NCBI GenBank assembly: GCA_951213105.1
Contig: OX578150.1
Coordinates: 24,618,022-24,682,021, forward strand
Length of the DNA stretch: 64,000 bases
Reading direction: 5' to 3'
From: Amaurobius ferox
Lineage: Eukaryota; Arthropoda; Arachnida; Araneae; Amaurobiidae
In this document: piece by piece, positions 11,047-21,260 of the stretch
Position numbering within the stretch: the first letter of the stretch is position 1
Layout of the letters: each line of letters begins with the position of its first letter
Notes under the pieces: model-generated
Database searches by the model: none
The model's input: only the letters and a program-made list of their open reading frames with translations
Told to the model about the DNA's origin: nothing
Position numbers and translations under genes: made by a program

Positions 11047-14000
11047 TTAATATTGTGAAAATCTTTGATAAGATCTAAGATTATAAGGTGTACGTGTATT
11101 TCTGTTTGTCATATAATACTGATTTTGGTGTGGTGTATAACTATTTCTGTAGTTATTGTTGTAAATGATTCTTCCATTTCCTCTATTATCAAATTTATTT
11201 GAATTATTTCTAGGTGTGAAATGTTGACCTTTATTAGCATGAAAGTTTGATCTAGTATGAACAGCATTTTCATTTACCCTTTTATTTGGCAAATTAAATC
11301 TTACTCTTTTCACAGTCTTTTTGTTTTGAGATTTTTCTGCAGTTTTTGATAAACAAGATTTTAGTTTCACAGAGTCTTTCTCAGCGGTGATCACAGGAGT
11401 AAGTTTATTTGACTTAGAGTTCAGTTTTTGACTTTCAGTAGTTTGTTTTGAAAATTTTTGCAATTCCTCTCTTCTTGGAGGTAAAAGAGTCAGTCTGTTC
11501 ACTTGAACCAGTTGTTCATTTTTGGGATTCATCACATGTCTGATTAAAAAGTTTACAGCAGAAGTTTGTTTTATCACTTTAAAAGGACCTCTATTAAATG
11601 AACTCAGTTTTCTTGACTGACCATGAGGCAAAAAGGGAGTGTATAAGTACACTAAGTCATTTACTTTGATATTGGGTATCTTCGCTTTCTTATGTTGTTG
11701 TAAAATTTGTGAATTTTCAGCTTTTTCCAAGTTACTTTTTACTACATCATATGTTCTTTTCAGTCGGAATCTCAAGTCCTCTCCATAATCATATGTTGAT
11801 TCATATGTCGGAGGTTTAAATCCAGCTATCAAGGTATTTGGGACTGTCAAATCTCTTCCATAGAGTAAATAAGCAGGTGATTCACCCGTAGAAGCATGTA
11901 TGGCATTTCTATGAGCTAATAAAGCAAAATGAATCAACTTATCCCAATTATCTTTATCGTTATATGCAATATTTTTCAAGGATCTGACCAAAGTACCATT
12001 TAATCTTTCAACACATCCGTCTACTGAAGGCATATAGGCAGTAGTAGTATTCTTTATTATTCCCAATTTCCTATAAAAGCATCTTGCTGTTCTAGAAACA
12101 AAATTCGTCCCTTGATCTGAGACGATGTATTTAGGTATGCCATGCTGAGCCATATAGTGCTCTAAGCAATTTAAAATGTCTTCAGTTTTAATTGAAGCTA
12201 AGGGATATGCTTCAGGCCATCTTGTAAAATAGTCAGTTATCACAAGAATAAATTTATTTCCAGATCTTGATATAGGTAATGGTCCGACACAATCCATGGC
12301 GATTCGCTCAAATGGATATGTAGATTTTGAAAATGGTTGAATGAGTGCTTTATTATTTCTAAAACCACGATTTACCACACAAATTTCGCATGATGACACA
12401 TAATTTTGGGTTTGGGAATACATTCCCTGCCAAAAGTATTTTCTACTCACAGAAGCTAAAGTTCTTCTAAATCCACAATGTGCGTAAGTAGGACAATCAT
12501 GATGTAACCATAAAATTTCAGACACAAGTTCTTGTGGAACAACAATTCTTTCTTGTTCTTGGTGTCTACGTTTAGGGTACCTATGTGTACACCATAAGAT
12601 ATCATCCTTTCTAAAAAATACTAAAGTTTGTGGGTAAGGTTTTATATTCTTATCTAAGAGATCTATAATTTTATTGCATCTTGGGTCAGATTTTTGAGCA
12701 TTCTTAATTCTTATGAGCAAAGTAGGACAAGTAAATGTTTGTTCCAATTGACCACTTTGTATGTTATTTTCATTTTGAATTTCACTTTCATTATTATCAA
12801 CAGCACAAATTTCATTTACTTCATTTGTATTGGCTGGATTCAAATTGACTTCTGATTCTCTTATATTGCTACTATTGGCATTGTTTATATTTCTAGAACT
12901 TTGAGAATTTTGATTTACACTTGGAAAATTTTGATTAACATTTTGATTTATCACTTTATATTGTGACACAAATCTTCCTGGGATATTCTCAATAGTATTT
13001 GTACATTCATCTACATTTCTTGAAAGATAATCAGCAACCAAATTTGCTTTACCTGGTTTATGTACTATTTGATAATCGAATTGTGATAGAGATGCAATCC
13101 ATCTTGCCAATCTAGATGTAGGATCTTTTAATTTAAATACAAAGGATAAAGAGATTTGGTCACAAAAAATAGTGAAAGGTTTTCCAATTAAATAGTGTTT
13201 GTAATAGTTAGTAGCCCATACAACGGCTAATGCTTCTCTTTCGACAACACTGTATTTACATTCAGCTTCATTCAATTTCCTGCTTGCATAAGATATTGGA
13301 TGCAAAATTTTATTTTCATCTTCTTGGGACAAATAGCAGCCCAAAGAGTGATTTGAGGCATCTGTGTGTAAAATAAATGGTTTTCTAAAATCTGCAAGAG
13401 TCAAAATTGGTTTTGACAAAAGTTTTCCTTTCAAAATTTCAAAAGATTTTTGAGCTTCATTAGTCCAAATAAATTTCTTTTTGCTTTCATTATTCTTAGT
13501 CTTTAGTAAATCTGTTAATGGAAGGGTAAGTTCTGCATAGTCTTTTATGAATTTTCTATAGAATCCAGTGAGTCCAAGAAATTGTCTCACATTCTTAATT
13601 GATTTAGGAATTTTAAATTTTTCTACAACTTCCAAGTTGTGAGTATCAGGTTGTACTTTTCCATTTGATACTAAAAATCCAAGATACTTAATTGTTTTTC
13701 TAAAAAAATGGCATTTAGATGGCTTAAGCTTCAAGCCATGTTTACTTAATCTTACAAAAATTTCTTCTAGTTTTTTCAAATGTTCTTCAAATGTTCTTGA
13801 TGCAACAATGATGTCGTCAATGTAAATTCCAGATATGCCAGCCAGCACCAGAGACATCAATCTCTGAAAGGATGCGGGCGCATTCTTAAGACCAAATGGA
13901 GTTCTGGTCCATTCAAAGTGTCCGTCAGGTGTTGAAAAAGAAGTTTTCTGATAATCATCAGGATGTAAACACAATTGATAAAATCCACTGGTTAAATCAA

Positions 14001-16218
14001 GGGTCGAAAAATACAAGGCTCCAGATAGGTTATCAATGAGTTCCGATATATTCGGAATCGGAAAATTTTCTACTATTGTAATCTTATTTAACTTTCGGAA
14101 ATCCGCTACTAAACGGTAACTTCCATCAGGTTTCTTCACAAATAACACAGGTGTGTTATAAGGTGATGTACTTCTCTGAATTATCCTGGCGTCAAGCAAC
14201 TCGTTCACCTGGCGCGAAAGTTCTTTCTGTAAATTATGTGGTATTCTGTATGGTTTCTGTCTAACAGGTATGTTAGATTCTAAATTAATTTCATGCAGTA
14301 TGGTGTCACATCCAGACAATTCTTTCATATTCTTAGCAAAAACATGTTTATATTTATTTAGTAATTTTAAAAGTAAAGTTTTCTGAGCATAGTTCATATG
14401 TTTCAAATCAAAATCTCCTCCCCATGCATCAAATGTGTCATTCTCTTCAATACAGTTCTCAATGTCAATTCTATTATTTATGTCAATATCAGCTTCATAG
14501 ATGTTTTCGAAAGTTCCTAATTTCATACCTTTGTTTATGTAAACACACTTCTCTGATGGATTTGCAATTTTTGCATACAAAAAGTCATTTTCAGGAATTT
14601 TATGAATACTTCTGGCGACAAAAATTTTATTTGCAGAAAATTCTTTACTATTGATAGGTTCAAGTAAAATTGTCGTGTCTTTTTCTAACTTATAATTTCT
14701 TTTTAATTTAACAAATGACTCTGAAAACGGTTTCAAAACACATTTCTTAAATGCTTTGGCAATAGCCAAAGTATTGTCTTGTTGTGAACTTCCTTCATCA
14801 TGTTTATCACAACTTGTTTCAAAAATTTCATTGTCACTGATATTGTTTTCTGTCAAAGATCTGTTTGTATGTACATAATCATTCATCTGCATTTCATGTA
14901 AATCATTTTCACATTCATAATTTGATCTTTCATTCACATTTGCATCAAAATCTCTAAAGTCGACATCTCTAAATTCATTGTGGAAAATGTTTTGTTCAAA
15001 AAAATATCCATTATCACACTTATTTTTATATCCTCTAAAATTTCTTGAAAAATTTGTGTCTTTGGATCTGTAATCTACATCATTTGTAAAATTGTAATTT
15101 CTTCTGTCAAAATCATGACTTATTGCATAACTCTCGACTGTTTTAAGTTGTACATCATCAGAAATCACAGTAAAACTTTGTGATTCAGTAAATTCGGTAA
15201 AGGGTATACTACAGTACAAGAAATTCACACGTTTATGTCTATAAGTAATTGTCACTTGTTTCTCATGTAGAAAAGTATTTCCCAAGATCAAGTTGTACTT
15301 TCCTGGGGCAGGTGTATTTAAAATGCAGCACTCAATCATATCGTTTTCGTTTCCAACGTTGATGGAAAAGGAAGCTTTTCTCTCAACCAAAATGTTTTGA
15401 CTGCCAATTCCTCTCAGAATAGTGGATGTATGTTTTATTTGCACTTTCCTAGGATTAATTTTGTGTAAAGCATCACTATAGATAATGTTTATAGAACTTC
15501 CAGTGTCCATTAATGCATTTAATTTAACATCTTCAACAAAAACTTGGATGATCGGAAAATTTCCTTGGCAAGGTGTTTCAATTTCTGTCATGCAGCTAAT
15601 TTCAGAATTTGATCTGTTAAAATTTGGAGATTGAAAATTTTGTGTTCTGAAATTCTGTCTTCTAAATTGTCTTCTATTACCAAATCTATTATTAAAATAT
15701 CTGTTATTTCTTCTATATCCAAAATTATTGAAGTTTTGAGATTTATACTTGTCAAAAGAATTTCTAAAATTTGAAAAATTTCTTCTCTGGAAATTTGAAT
15801 TTCTATATGAACTGTTACGAAAAGGTCTTCTAAATGATTGAAAGTTCTTTCTTGGAGAATAATTTTGATATGGACTTTTAACATACCACTCTTCTTCCTG
15901 TGAGGCAACTGGAGTTCTTCTTTGACTGAAACGGTTTCTATTGTCAGTTCTTCTAGATGGTGTAGAAGTTTTGAAAGATGTTGATGGTTTATGTTTCTTC
16001 TTTACTGGAATATCTTCCCAATCTTCTTCTATCAATTCATCTTCATTGTATCTGCTTGTAGAGGGCGTATCCAAGAATGAATCTTCGAAACTGGAATTGC
16101 TCTTTTCCAGATCTTCTCTTATCTCGTTCAGTCTTTTCTTTCTTTTTTCTGAGTTCTCACTAAATTTTCTTCTTAACTTCTCAAATTCTTTCTTCTTTAA
16201 ATTTAATTCTTTCTTCAA
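11047..16218 (-). CDS. pol: gypsy Pol polyprotein (PR-RT-RNH-IN), intact
   Basis: An open frame of 1723 codons for the enzymes of an LTR retrotransposon. Residues 1-210 are a charged coiled-coil start and an Asn/Arg/Phe-rich stretch. The aspartic protease has ALMDTGSS at about 238. Reverse transcriptase spans about 640-830, with YIDD near 798. RNase H starts with LHTDAS near 949. Integrase has the HHCC zinc finger (HHDCPTYAH.. to CEIC, about 1239-1280) and the D,D,E core (AMDCVG about 1308, SDQGTNF about 1368, VERLNGT about 1403). A GPY/F-like module (RGPFKV) lies near 1543, and a basic Asn/Arg tail ends the protein. All catalytic residues are present. The start overlaps the end of gag. The true frame may be a single gag-pol fusion broken by a one-base loss at the A-run near 16250. 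Confidence 0.95.
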   Translation of the reverse strand: MKKELNLKKKEFEKLRRKFSENSEKRKKRLNEIREDLEKSNSSFEDSFLDTPSTSRYNEDELIEEDWEDIPVKKKHKPSTSFKTSTPSRRTDNRNRFSQRRTPVASQEEEWYVKSPYQNYSPRKNFQSFRRPFRNSSYRNSNFQRRNFSNFRNSFDKYKSQNFNNFGYRRNNRYFNNRFGNRRQFRRQNFRTQNFQSPNFNRSNSEISCMTEIETPCQGNFPIIQVFVEDVKLNALMDTGSSINIIYSDALHKINPRKVQIKHTSTILRGIGSQNILVERKASFSINVGNENDMIECCILNTPAPGKYNLILGNTFLHEKQVTITYRHKRVNFLYCSIPFTEFTESQSFTVISDDVQLKTVESYAISHDFDRRNYNFTNDVDYRSKDTNFSRNFRGYKNKCDNGYFFEQNIFHNEFRDVDFRDFDANVNERSNYECENDLHEMQMNDYVHTNRSLTENNISDNEIFETSCDKHDEGSSQQDNTLAIAKAFKKCVLKPFSESFVKLKRNYKLEKDTTILLEPINSKEFSANKIFVARSIHKIPENDFLYAKIANPSEKCVYINKGMKLGTFENIYEADIDINNRIDIENCIEENDTFDAWGGDFDLKHMNYAQKTLLLKLLNKYKHVFAKNMKELSGCDTILHEINLESNIPVRQKPYRIPHNLQKELSRQVNELLDARIIQRSTSPYNTPVLFVKKPDGSYRLVADFRKLNKITIVENFPIPNISELIDNLSGALYFSTLDLTSGFYQLCLHPDDYQKTSFSTPDGHFEWTRTPFGLKNAPASFQRLMSLVLAGISGIYIDDIIVASRTFEEHLKKLEEIFVRLSKHGLKLKPSKCHFFRKTIKYLGFLVSNGKVQPDTHNLEVVEKFKIPKSIKNVRQFLGLTGFYRKFIKDYAELTLPLTDLLKTKNNESKKKFIWTNEAQKSFEILKGKLLSKPILTLADFRKPFILHTDASNHSLGCYLSQEDENKILHPISYASRKLNEAECKYSVVEREALAVVWATNYYKHYLIGKPFTIFCDQISLSFVFKLKDPTSRLARWIASLSQFDYQIVHKPGKANLVADYLSRNVDECTNTIENIPGRFVSQYKVINQNVNQNFPSVNQNSQSSRNINNANSSNIRESEVNLNPANTNEVNEICAVDNNESEIQNENNIQSGQLEQTFTCPTLLIRIKNAQKSDPRCNKIIDLLDKNIKPYPQTLVFFRKDDILWCTHRYPKRRHQEQERIVVPQELVSEILWLHHDCPTYAHCGFRRTLASVSRKYFWQGMYSQTQNYVSSCEICVVNRGFRNNKALIQPFSKSTYPFERIAMDCVGPLPISRSGNKFILVITDYFTRWPEAYPLASIKTEDILNCLEHYMAQHGIPKYIVSDQGTNFVSRTARCFYRKLGIIKNTTTAYMPSVDGCVERLNGTLVRSLKNIAYNDKDNWDKLIHFALLAHRNAIHASTGESPAYLLYGRDLTVPNTLIAGFKPPTYESTYDYGEDLRFRLKRTYDVVKSNLEKAENSQILQQHKKAKIPNIKVNDLVYLYTPFLPHGQSRKLSSFNRGPFKVIKQTSAVNFLIRHVMNPKNEQLVQVNRLTLLPPRREELQKFSKQTTESQKLNSKSNKLTPVITAEKDSVKLKSCLSKTAEKSQNKKTVKRVRFNLPNKRVNENAVHTRSNFHANKGQHFTPRNNSNKFDNRGNGRIIYNNNYRNSYTPHQNQYYMTNRNTRTPYNLRSYQRFSQY

Positions 16219-16980
16219 CTCCTCAATTTCTTGTTTAGGGTCTTTTCAATTCTCACAGCATTTATGTCTTCCGTCATTTCTTCCAGCTCTTCATTTTGCA
16301 CCTCTTCTTCCAATATTGCTATCTCTTTAGCAGCTTCAAATGACTGTGGGTTTGCAGATAAAACAGCTTTTCGAATCAGGATCTTCAATCCTTTTTTAAA
16401 TGAGTTGAGCAAAATTGCAGTTCTCAGGGAATCTTCATTGTCAGACACAGCATCTTGTGGAAAAGCCACATAGGATTCAGCTTCTATGCGGTTCGCATAA
16501 TCTCTTACCTCTTCATTTATCAGTTGTTTACAATTCACTAAGGATGCAACGTTTTTGGCAATATCTTTTTTTCTTAGTAAAATTGTCCTTGAGTGCGTTA
16601 ACAACTTCAGTAAAATTCGTGCTTTGGTTCAGTTTCAGAATGGATTTGATCAGTCTTTCAGCACGACCAGACAATTTAAACTTCAAAACAAAGATTTTAT
16701 CACGATTTGACCAATCTGCGTGTTCAGCGACCAGGGAGAACTTTTCCAAAAAGTCCTGAAAAGATTCATTTGCATTGCCAGCAAAACCAGGAATGGATCC
16801 AAGGAACTGCGATCCAATTCCCACTTTAACTTTATTTGAGTCTCTGACAGCGGAAGCTGATCTACCAGAATTTGGAGAAAGTCGTGGTGGAGACACCGAA
16901 GGGATACGGCTGGACGTATTCGGTTGTGCAGAGGAGTCTCTACTCCTACTTGCACGAGAATTCTTATTATTTCGAGGCAT
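16215..16980 (-). pseudogene. gag: gypsy Gag, one-base frameshift
   Basis: The structural capsid protein precursor of the gypsy element. It starts at the minus-strand ATG at 16980, with a Ser/Pro-rich N-terminus followed by a capsid-like helical region (FQDFLEKFSLVAEHADW..KFKLSGRAERLIKS). The frame breaks inside an A-run near 16565-16572 after NALKDNFTKKK. It resumes one base over with DIAKNVASLVNCKQLINEEVRDYANRIE and runs to 16215. No CCHC zinc knuckle is present; the Arg/Asn-rich start of pol may serve as nucleic-acid binder. A single-base indel in a homopolymer could be a real mutation or an assembly error. Apart from that the protein is open. Confidence 0.8.
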
Positions 16981-17924
16981 TTTGCAAAGATTATCACAAA
17001 AACAGTTTCACTTTCACAGTTTATCACGAAACACAGTTTATTTCGAAAAATAATTTCACTTTCTATCACTCACTTATGTGTAAGCACAACTTGAGGATTT
17101 CTCATCAATTAACACACCTCGTGTGAAAACACAACGAAAACACTCTGTATGTGAACACAATGTCAAAAAGCAATCACTGTATGTGAAACGTGCCGTTTCT
17201 CTGATTTTCATGCACTATCAGAAAACCGAAAACGTTGATGACTGTAGCGACTAAGGGTGCTATCTGTATGTGAAACCTGCCAATTTTTCTGATAAGCAAT
17301 CAGTGTATGTGAAACCTGCCAATTTTTCTGATAAGCAATCAGTGTATGTGAAATCTGCCACTTAATTTCTGTATTGATAAGACAGTGTCGAGTCAAGTTA
17401 ATGTTGGACGAACAATCACCACTCTCAACACAGGTGACTAACCCTCTGTATGTGAAGCATGTCGGAAAAAAAAAATGATTTTTTTTCTTTTACTTTTCAA
17501 TGTCTGCATCTGCACAACAGGCAAGAGAAAAAAAAATATGTGTGTGCACTCTATGACAATGTATGTGTTTTTGAAAATTTCAGTTTACTCATATATATCA
17601 TATATCATATAGAATTTTGTGTATTTATGTATGTCAAATATAAACCAGGAAATATATATGCAACAAAATAATATGCAAAATGCAATTCAACATGCAAATA
17701 ATACCCTTGGTGCTTCTGGGCTTATGTGCTTCTGCACTTATATTTACTATATGACACATAAATAAAAAATTTTCATGCCCATTAAACTCAAATATTCTGC
17801 ACCACAGAAAGAACTTTTCAACTTACTTTGAGAATCTGCACTATTTTTACACATAATCAAAACAAAAATTTTCTGCACTCCTTCATAAAATATATTTCAC
17901 TCACTGTAATACTCTGGGAAAGGG
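16981..17924 (-). other. gypsy 5' leader with tandem repeats
   Basis: The untranslated leader between the primer site and the gag ATG. It contains a cluster of imperfect repeats (listed separately at 17140-17460) and AT-rich sequence. No open frame is supported. Confidence 0.7.
17140..17460. repeat. Leader repeats, about 39 bp period, core GTATGTGAA
   Basis: GTATGTGAA recurs at least six times (near 17146, 17179, 17268, 17303, 17342 and 17449). Three of these sit in a nearly exact 39-base tandem unit, GTGAAACCTGCC..GATAAGCAATCA. The array lies in the transcribed leader of the gypsy element. Confidence 0.85.
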
Positions 17925-17937
17925 AACAGGCACCATT
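17925..17937 (-). promoter_or_regulatory. gypsy primer binding site
   Basis: On the minus strand, after the LTR end (CTACCACA) and a two-base spacer AA, the sequence is TGGTGCCTGTTCC. TGG is the complement of the CCA end of a tRNA, at the usual spacing. I cannot name the tRNA from memory. Confidence 0.65.
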
Positions 17938-19180
17938 TGTGGTAGCGAAATCAGTACCAAACAGCACCTACTGACTCCACTACACACAAGGACGTGATCG
18001 TAAACCCAAATTGCCAAAAAGAACTATAATTACCATATTTAATTTTGTCAACATTACCAATAAAAACACCAGGTTCAATTTTTAAGGAGTTTCCCAGTTT
18101 AGGAGAATTAAATCCTAAAGGATGTACAGTGAGTAAAGTAAGAGGGCAACCACAAATAACCAGGCTCATTAATCACACAAATTACTATTTATTTTAAAAA
18201 TTTCAAAGCCAACATATATATATATAATTATCTTCCAATTTAACCAATGTAAATCAGAGCTTCACTTCAATAAAAGAACAATCACACTTTTATGCTCTGT
18301 TCAAATTTATATATCAAACAATAATTAATTTACAATAATCATATGATTTTAATCATGGGTCTAAATTAACCATAAATGAATCTTTGTTCATGAGCCAAAT
18401 TTAATTATAGAAAAATAGTCGTCGTTATGCCAGTGCTGTACGGCACTAATTTTCCCGAAAAGAAAAGGTTACCTGGTCTCTTATACATTTCAAATTTTTG
18501 CAGAAAAAGATTCTCATCAGATGAGCACAGTTAAGGCTGAAGCAAAAAGTTCTCAAAATGGATTGACGAGGAATAGTCCAAAAAAATTTAGAACACAGGA
18601 CTTCATCTAAGTATTGCGAGAACGCCGACCTCCGATAAAGTACTATTCCAAACCCGGAATGCGATGACAGAATTTCCTGGAATAAAAAAAATAGATTTTA
18701 GAAAAATGTACAGAATAATTATTGAAGGCTTCCAGGTTCTTCTTCAAACATCTCCAGAAAGCAGGGGCGGTTTCCTTTAGAACCAAATGCCCATCTCCGC
18801 CAGTTTAGCCATTTCGGCCAAAACTCCTTTGTCTAAACCTTAGACAAATTCTTCATGCGACTATCCTAGTCGGAATCTCCAGCTCGAAGAGAGCAAACTG
18901 TGGGTCGTTCGGGCCCACGCCAAGAAAGTTCTCCTCCGCTGCGCCTCTTCCTGATTGGACAGGCGCGCTTCTCCTAGTAACAGGCGATCACACGTCACGC
19001 ATCCCAGCCAGACGCAAATCCTAGACATTCTCACGAATTCTCGACCAAATGCGCTTTTCAATGCGCTTTCAATACAAACAAGTCTTAACGAAAAACACAG
19101 CACAGGCACGGACGGAGAGAAGGATGTTTCTCTCACAGAAAAATACAAAAAGGCTCATGGCGCATAAATGCGACATGACA
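17938..19180 (-). repeat. gypsy 5' LTR
   Basis: Terminal repeat of 1243 bases, TG..CA on the minus strand. It should carry the element's promoter. It differs from the 3' LTR by about four substitutions and one indel. Confidence 0.95.
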
Positions 19181-20497
19181 AATAAATAACGAAATATTTT
19201 TTTGTAATATTTCCTTTGACGAGATCGAGTTACATCATAGTATCCAATTTGCTGATCCATGCGATCCCCACCGCCCATCGTTTTATTATAATCTAAAGAA
19301 ATTATAGGCTTCTCTATTTCCACATTTTTCAATTTATTTGGGACTTTTACGATTTCAGGATTATGAATTGAGCTTATAAAATGAACATATTTTTTATCTC
19401 TCCATCGCATGATCATCATCTTACCTCTTTGATAGGCAAGTAAGTCTCCCTTTTTAAGCTTTTCTGTTTTCAGTTCCTTCGGTAGATCTTTTCTGTTAGG
19501 TCTTAATGTTCCAAAAAAATCAGTTTTAGATTTCAATAACATTTCCCCTAACTCGGGAGAGTTGTAGTAATTATCCATAGTGAGGCAGTATCCTTTGTTT
19601 AATAGTGGCTTAGACAATGTCAAAACTACCTGAGTAGAAAACGAACATTCTTTATTTTCTTCAGATATATCTGTGCCTTTACCGACATAAATTATAATAG
19701 ACCACACGTATCCACTATGAGATTCACATAACATAAACATTTTGATACCGAATCTGGCCCTTTTAAGTGGTAAGAATTGGGTCCAAGAAAGTCTCCCTTT
19801 ATACAGCAATAGACTTTCATCAATACATATGTCTTGTTCAGGTGTATAAACTTCCGAAAATTTTTTCTGTAAGTAATTTAAAACGGTCCATATTTTTTTT
19901 AGTTTTGGCTGAGGATGAAAAGAATCAGTGTTTTCATTCCTATCAAAATGAATAAATTTCATAATAAGGTCAAACCTTCTCGAACTCATGAGGTTAGAAA
20001 AACTAGGAGTTTCAATTAACTTTCTTTTTGACCAATACATTCTTACAGTTGGTTTCGTAATTATTCCTTGCAAAATTAATGTTGCAAAAAATACTCTCAA
20101 TTCATTCGCATTAGTTTCACTCCAATGATGAGTTCGGAATGTTCTTTGCTCTTAAATTTATTTAAATTTTCAGCAGCAAAAATGTTGGTTTCAGTAACAA
20201 TATGATTTACAATCTCATCAGTAAAAAACAGCTCGAAGTACTCTAGTGGATCAGAAATATTTGTCACGCAAGCTTTCATGCCCACATCACCAGTAAAACT
20301 AAATCGGCTAGGAGCGTGAAAACTTGAATCAGTTTTACACCACTGTCGAACACTCGAAAAATCTTCCTCATCACTTGAATCGTCTTCTGAGCTTGATATA
20401 CTGTGAACAAAGTCTTCATCAGACTCAAAACTTGATAAGCTTTATGTATCACAATCATAATCATCATCTTAATTATCTAACTTTCGCTTTTGAGCCA
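19181..20497 (-). pseudogene. piggyBac transposase, N-terminal and catalytic part
   Basis: A piggyBac-type transposase excises and inserts at TTAA. The minus-strand ATG at 20497 (MAQKRKLDN) is followed by an acidic Asp/Ser-rich N-terminus typical of the family. The first lines contain two TAA stops, and there is a frameshift near 20100. From 20100 the catalytic domain is open: CIDESLLLYKGR (first Asp), LTMDNYYNS (second Asp), and DYNKTMGGGDRMDQ (third and fourth Asp). It is cut at KIFRYL by the gypsy LTR at 19180, and the remaining C-terminus lies at 7309-7682. Downstream codons read into the LTR are artefacts. Confidence 0.9.
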
Positions 20498-20799
20498 TTT
20501 TACTTTACAAACACCCTAAAAACGTGCCGAAATACGCATAAAAAGAACAAGGTAAAAAAAAAATTCCCCCTTCATTATGAAAAGAAATTCATGTAACCCG
20601 TACTGCCATCTAAACTGACAGTAAAACTAACTAAATTTCGCGAGTAGGATTCGTATGTAACATAATCATTGCAGAATAATAATGGCGAACGAGCTCAGCT
20701 CGTCAGCGCGCATTGGGGAAAAATTTCACTATGCGAGTAGTGCGCATTTCTAACCATTCCATAATATGTTTTTAAAACAAATTTAATACACAATTACGG

Positions 20800-21260
20800 T
20801 TAGGCATTTTCAAAAATTGTGTTAAGGGGATTTTATATAGTGAACAAGATTCAACCATTTTATGTGTTGTATATTTTAAAAACAATAATGTCATACTGCA
20901 TTATACTTAGCTAAAATTGTGTTAAGTGAATATGATTTGACCATTCTAAGTGTCGAAAGCCCAGACCAACCGACTCGTCCGAAGACTTAGAGTAACTGTT
21001 TGGGTGGCCGGGACCATTCTAAGTGTGTGTAATTTAAAAACATGAATGGCATACTGCATTATACTTAGCTATTTTCAAAAATTGTGTTAAGTGAATATGA
21101 TTTGATCATTCTAAGTGTGTGAGTGTGTGCAACCATTTTAAGTGTTGTGAACTTAAAAAAATGTAATACTGCAATATACTTAGCTGTTTTTAAAAATTGT
21201 GTTAAGTGAACAAGATTCAAACCTTTTAAGTGTTGTGTATTTAAAAACAAAATTTAAAAC
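20800..21260. repeat. Tandem repeat, units of about 95-115 bp
   Basis: About four units share AAATTGTGTTAAGTGAA, a CCATT(T/C)TAAGTGT block and ATACTGCATTATACTTAGCT. AAATTGTGTTAAG recurs at about 20814, 20913, 21079 and 21193. The longer second interval is explained by the 58 bp insert plus its duplication. Confidence 0.8.
20954..21011. mobile_element. 58 bp insert A with 15 bp target duplication
   Basis: The insert is exactly bounded by GACCATTCTAAGTGT at 20939-20953 and again at 21012-21026, and it interrupts a tandem repeat unit. It starts CGAAAGCCCAGACC and ends GGGTGGCCGG. It has the same length and termini as the insert at 30212-30269. See findings. Confidence 0.8.

Larger units (their letters stand above)
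7683..19180 (-). mobile_element. Ty3/gypsy LTR retrotransposon, near-complete, young
   Basis: The element is 11.5 kb on the minus strand: 5' LTR 17938-19180, primer site just inside it, leader with tandem repeats, gag 16980-16215, pol 16218-11047, a 2.1 kb non-coding segment, polypurine tract, and 3' LTR 7683-8944. The flanks are CAATA on the left and AAATA on the right, a 5-base target duplication with one change. The LTRs differ by about four substitutions I can see plus one indel of about 19 bases. This suggests a recent insertion. No envelope gene is visible, so it is a retrotransposon rather than an errantivirus-like element. Confidence 0.95.
6923..20790 (-). mobile_element. piggyBac element, split by a gypsy insertion
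   Basis: The left end is TTAA at 6923-6926 followed by CCCTTTGATGGTTAGGG. The right end is degenerate: on the minus strand near 20735-20765 it reads ATGGAATGGTTAGAAATG, comparable to the left-end block GATGGTTAGGGAAATG. The transposase is encoded on the minus strand in two blocks (19181-20497 and 7309-7682). The gypsy element 7683-19180 separates them. Removing the gypsy and one 5-base duplication leaves the transposase reading in one frame across the junction, so the insertion is clean. A right-hand TTAA flank matching the LINE tail was not found. Confidence 0.8.

Noticed and set aside
16560..16575. Programmed frameshift in gypsy gag
   Set aside because: The shift lies in a plain A-run in the middle of gag, not at the gag-pol junction, so a one-base indel is simpler.
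20939..21026. Hammerhead ribozyme in the 58 bp inserts
   Set aside because: I looked for the CTGATGA and GAAA core elements in the right order on both strands; only a partial GGACGA match exists in insert A and it is absent from insert B.
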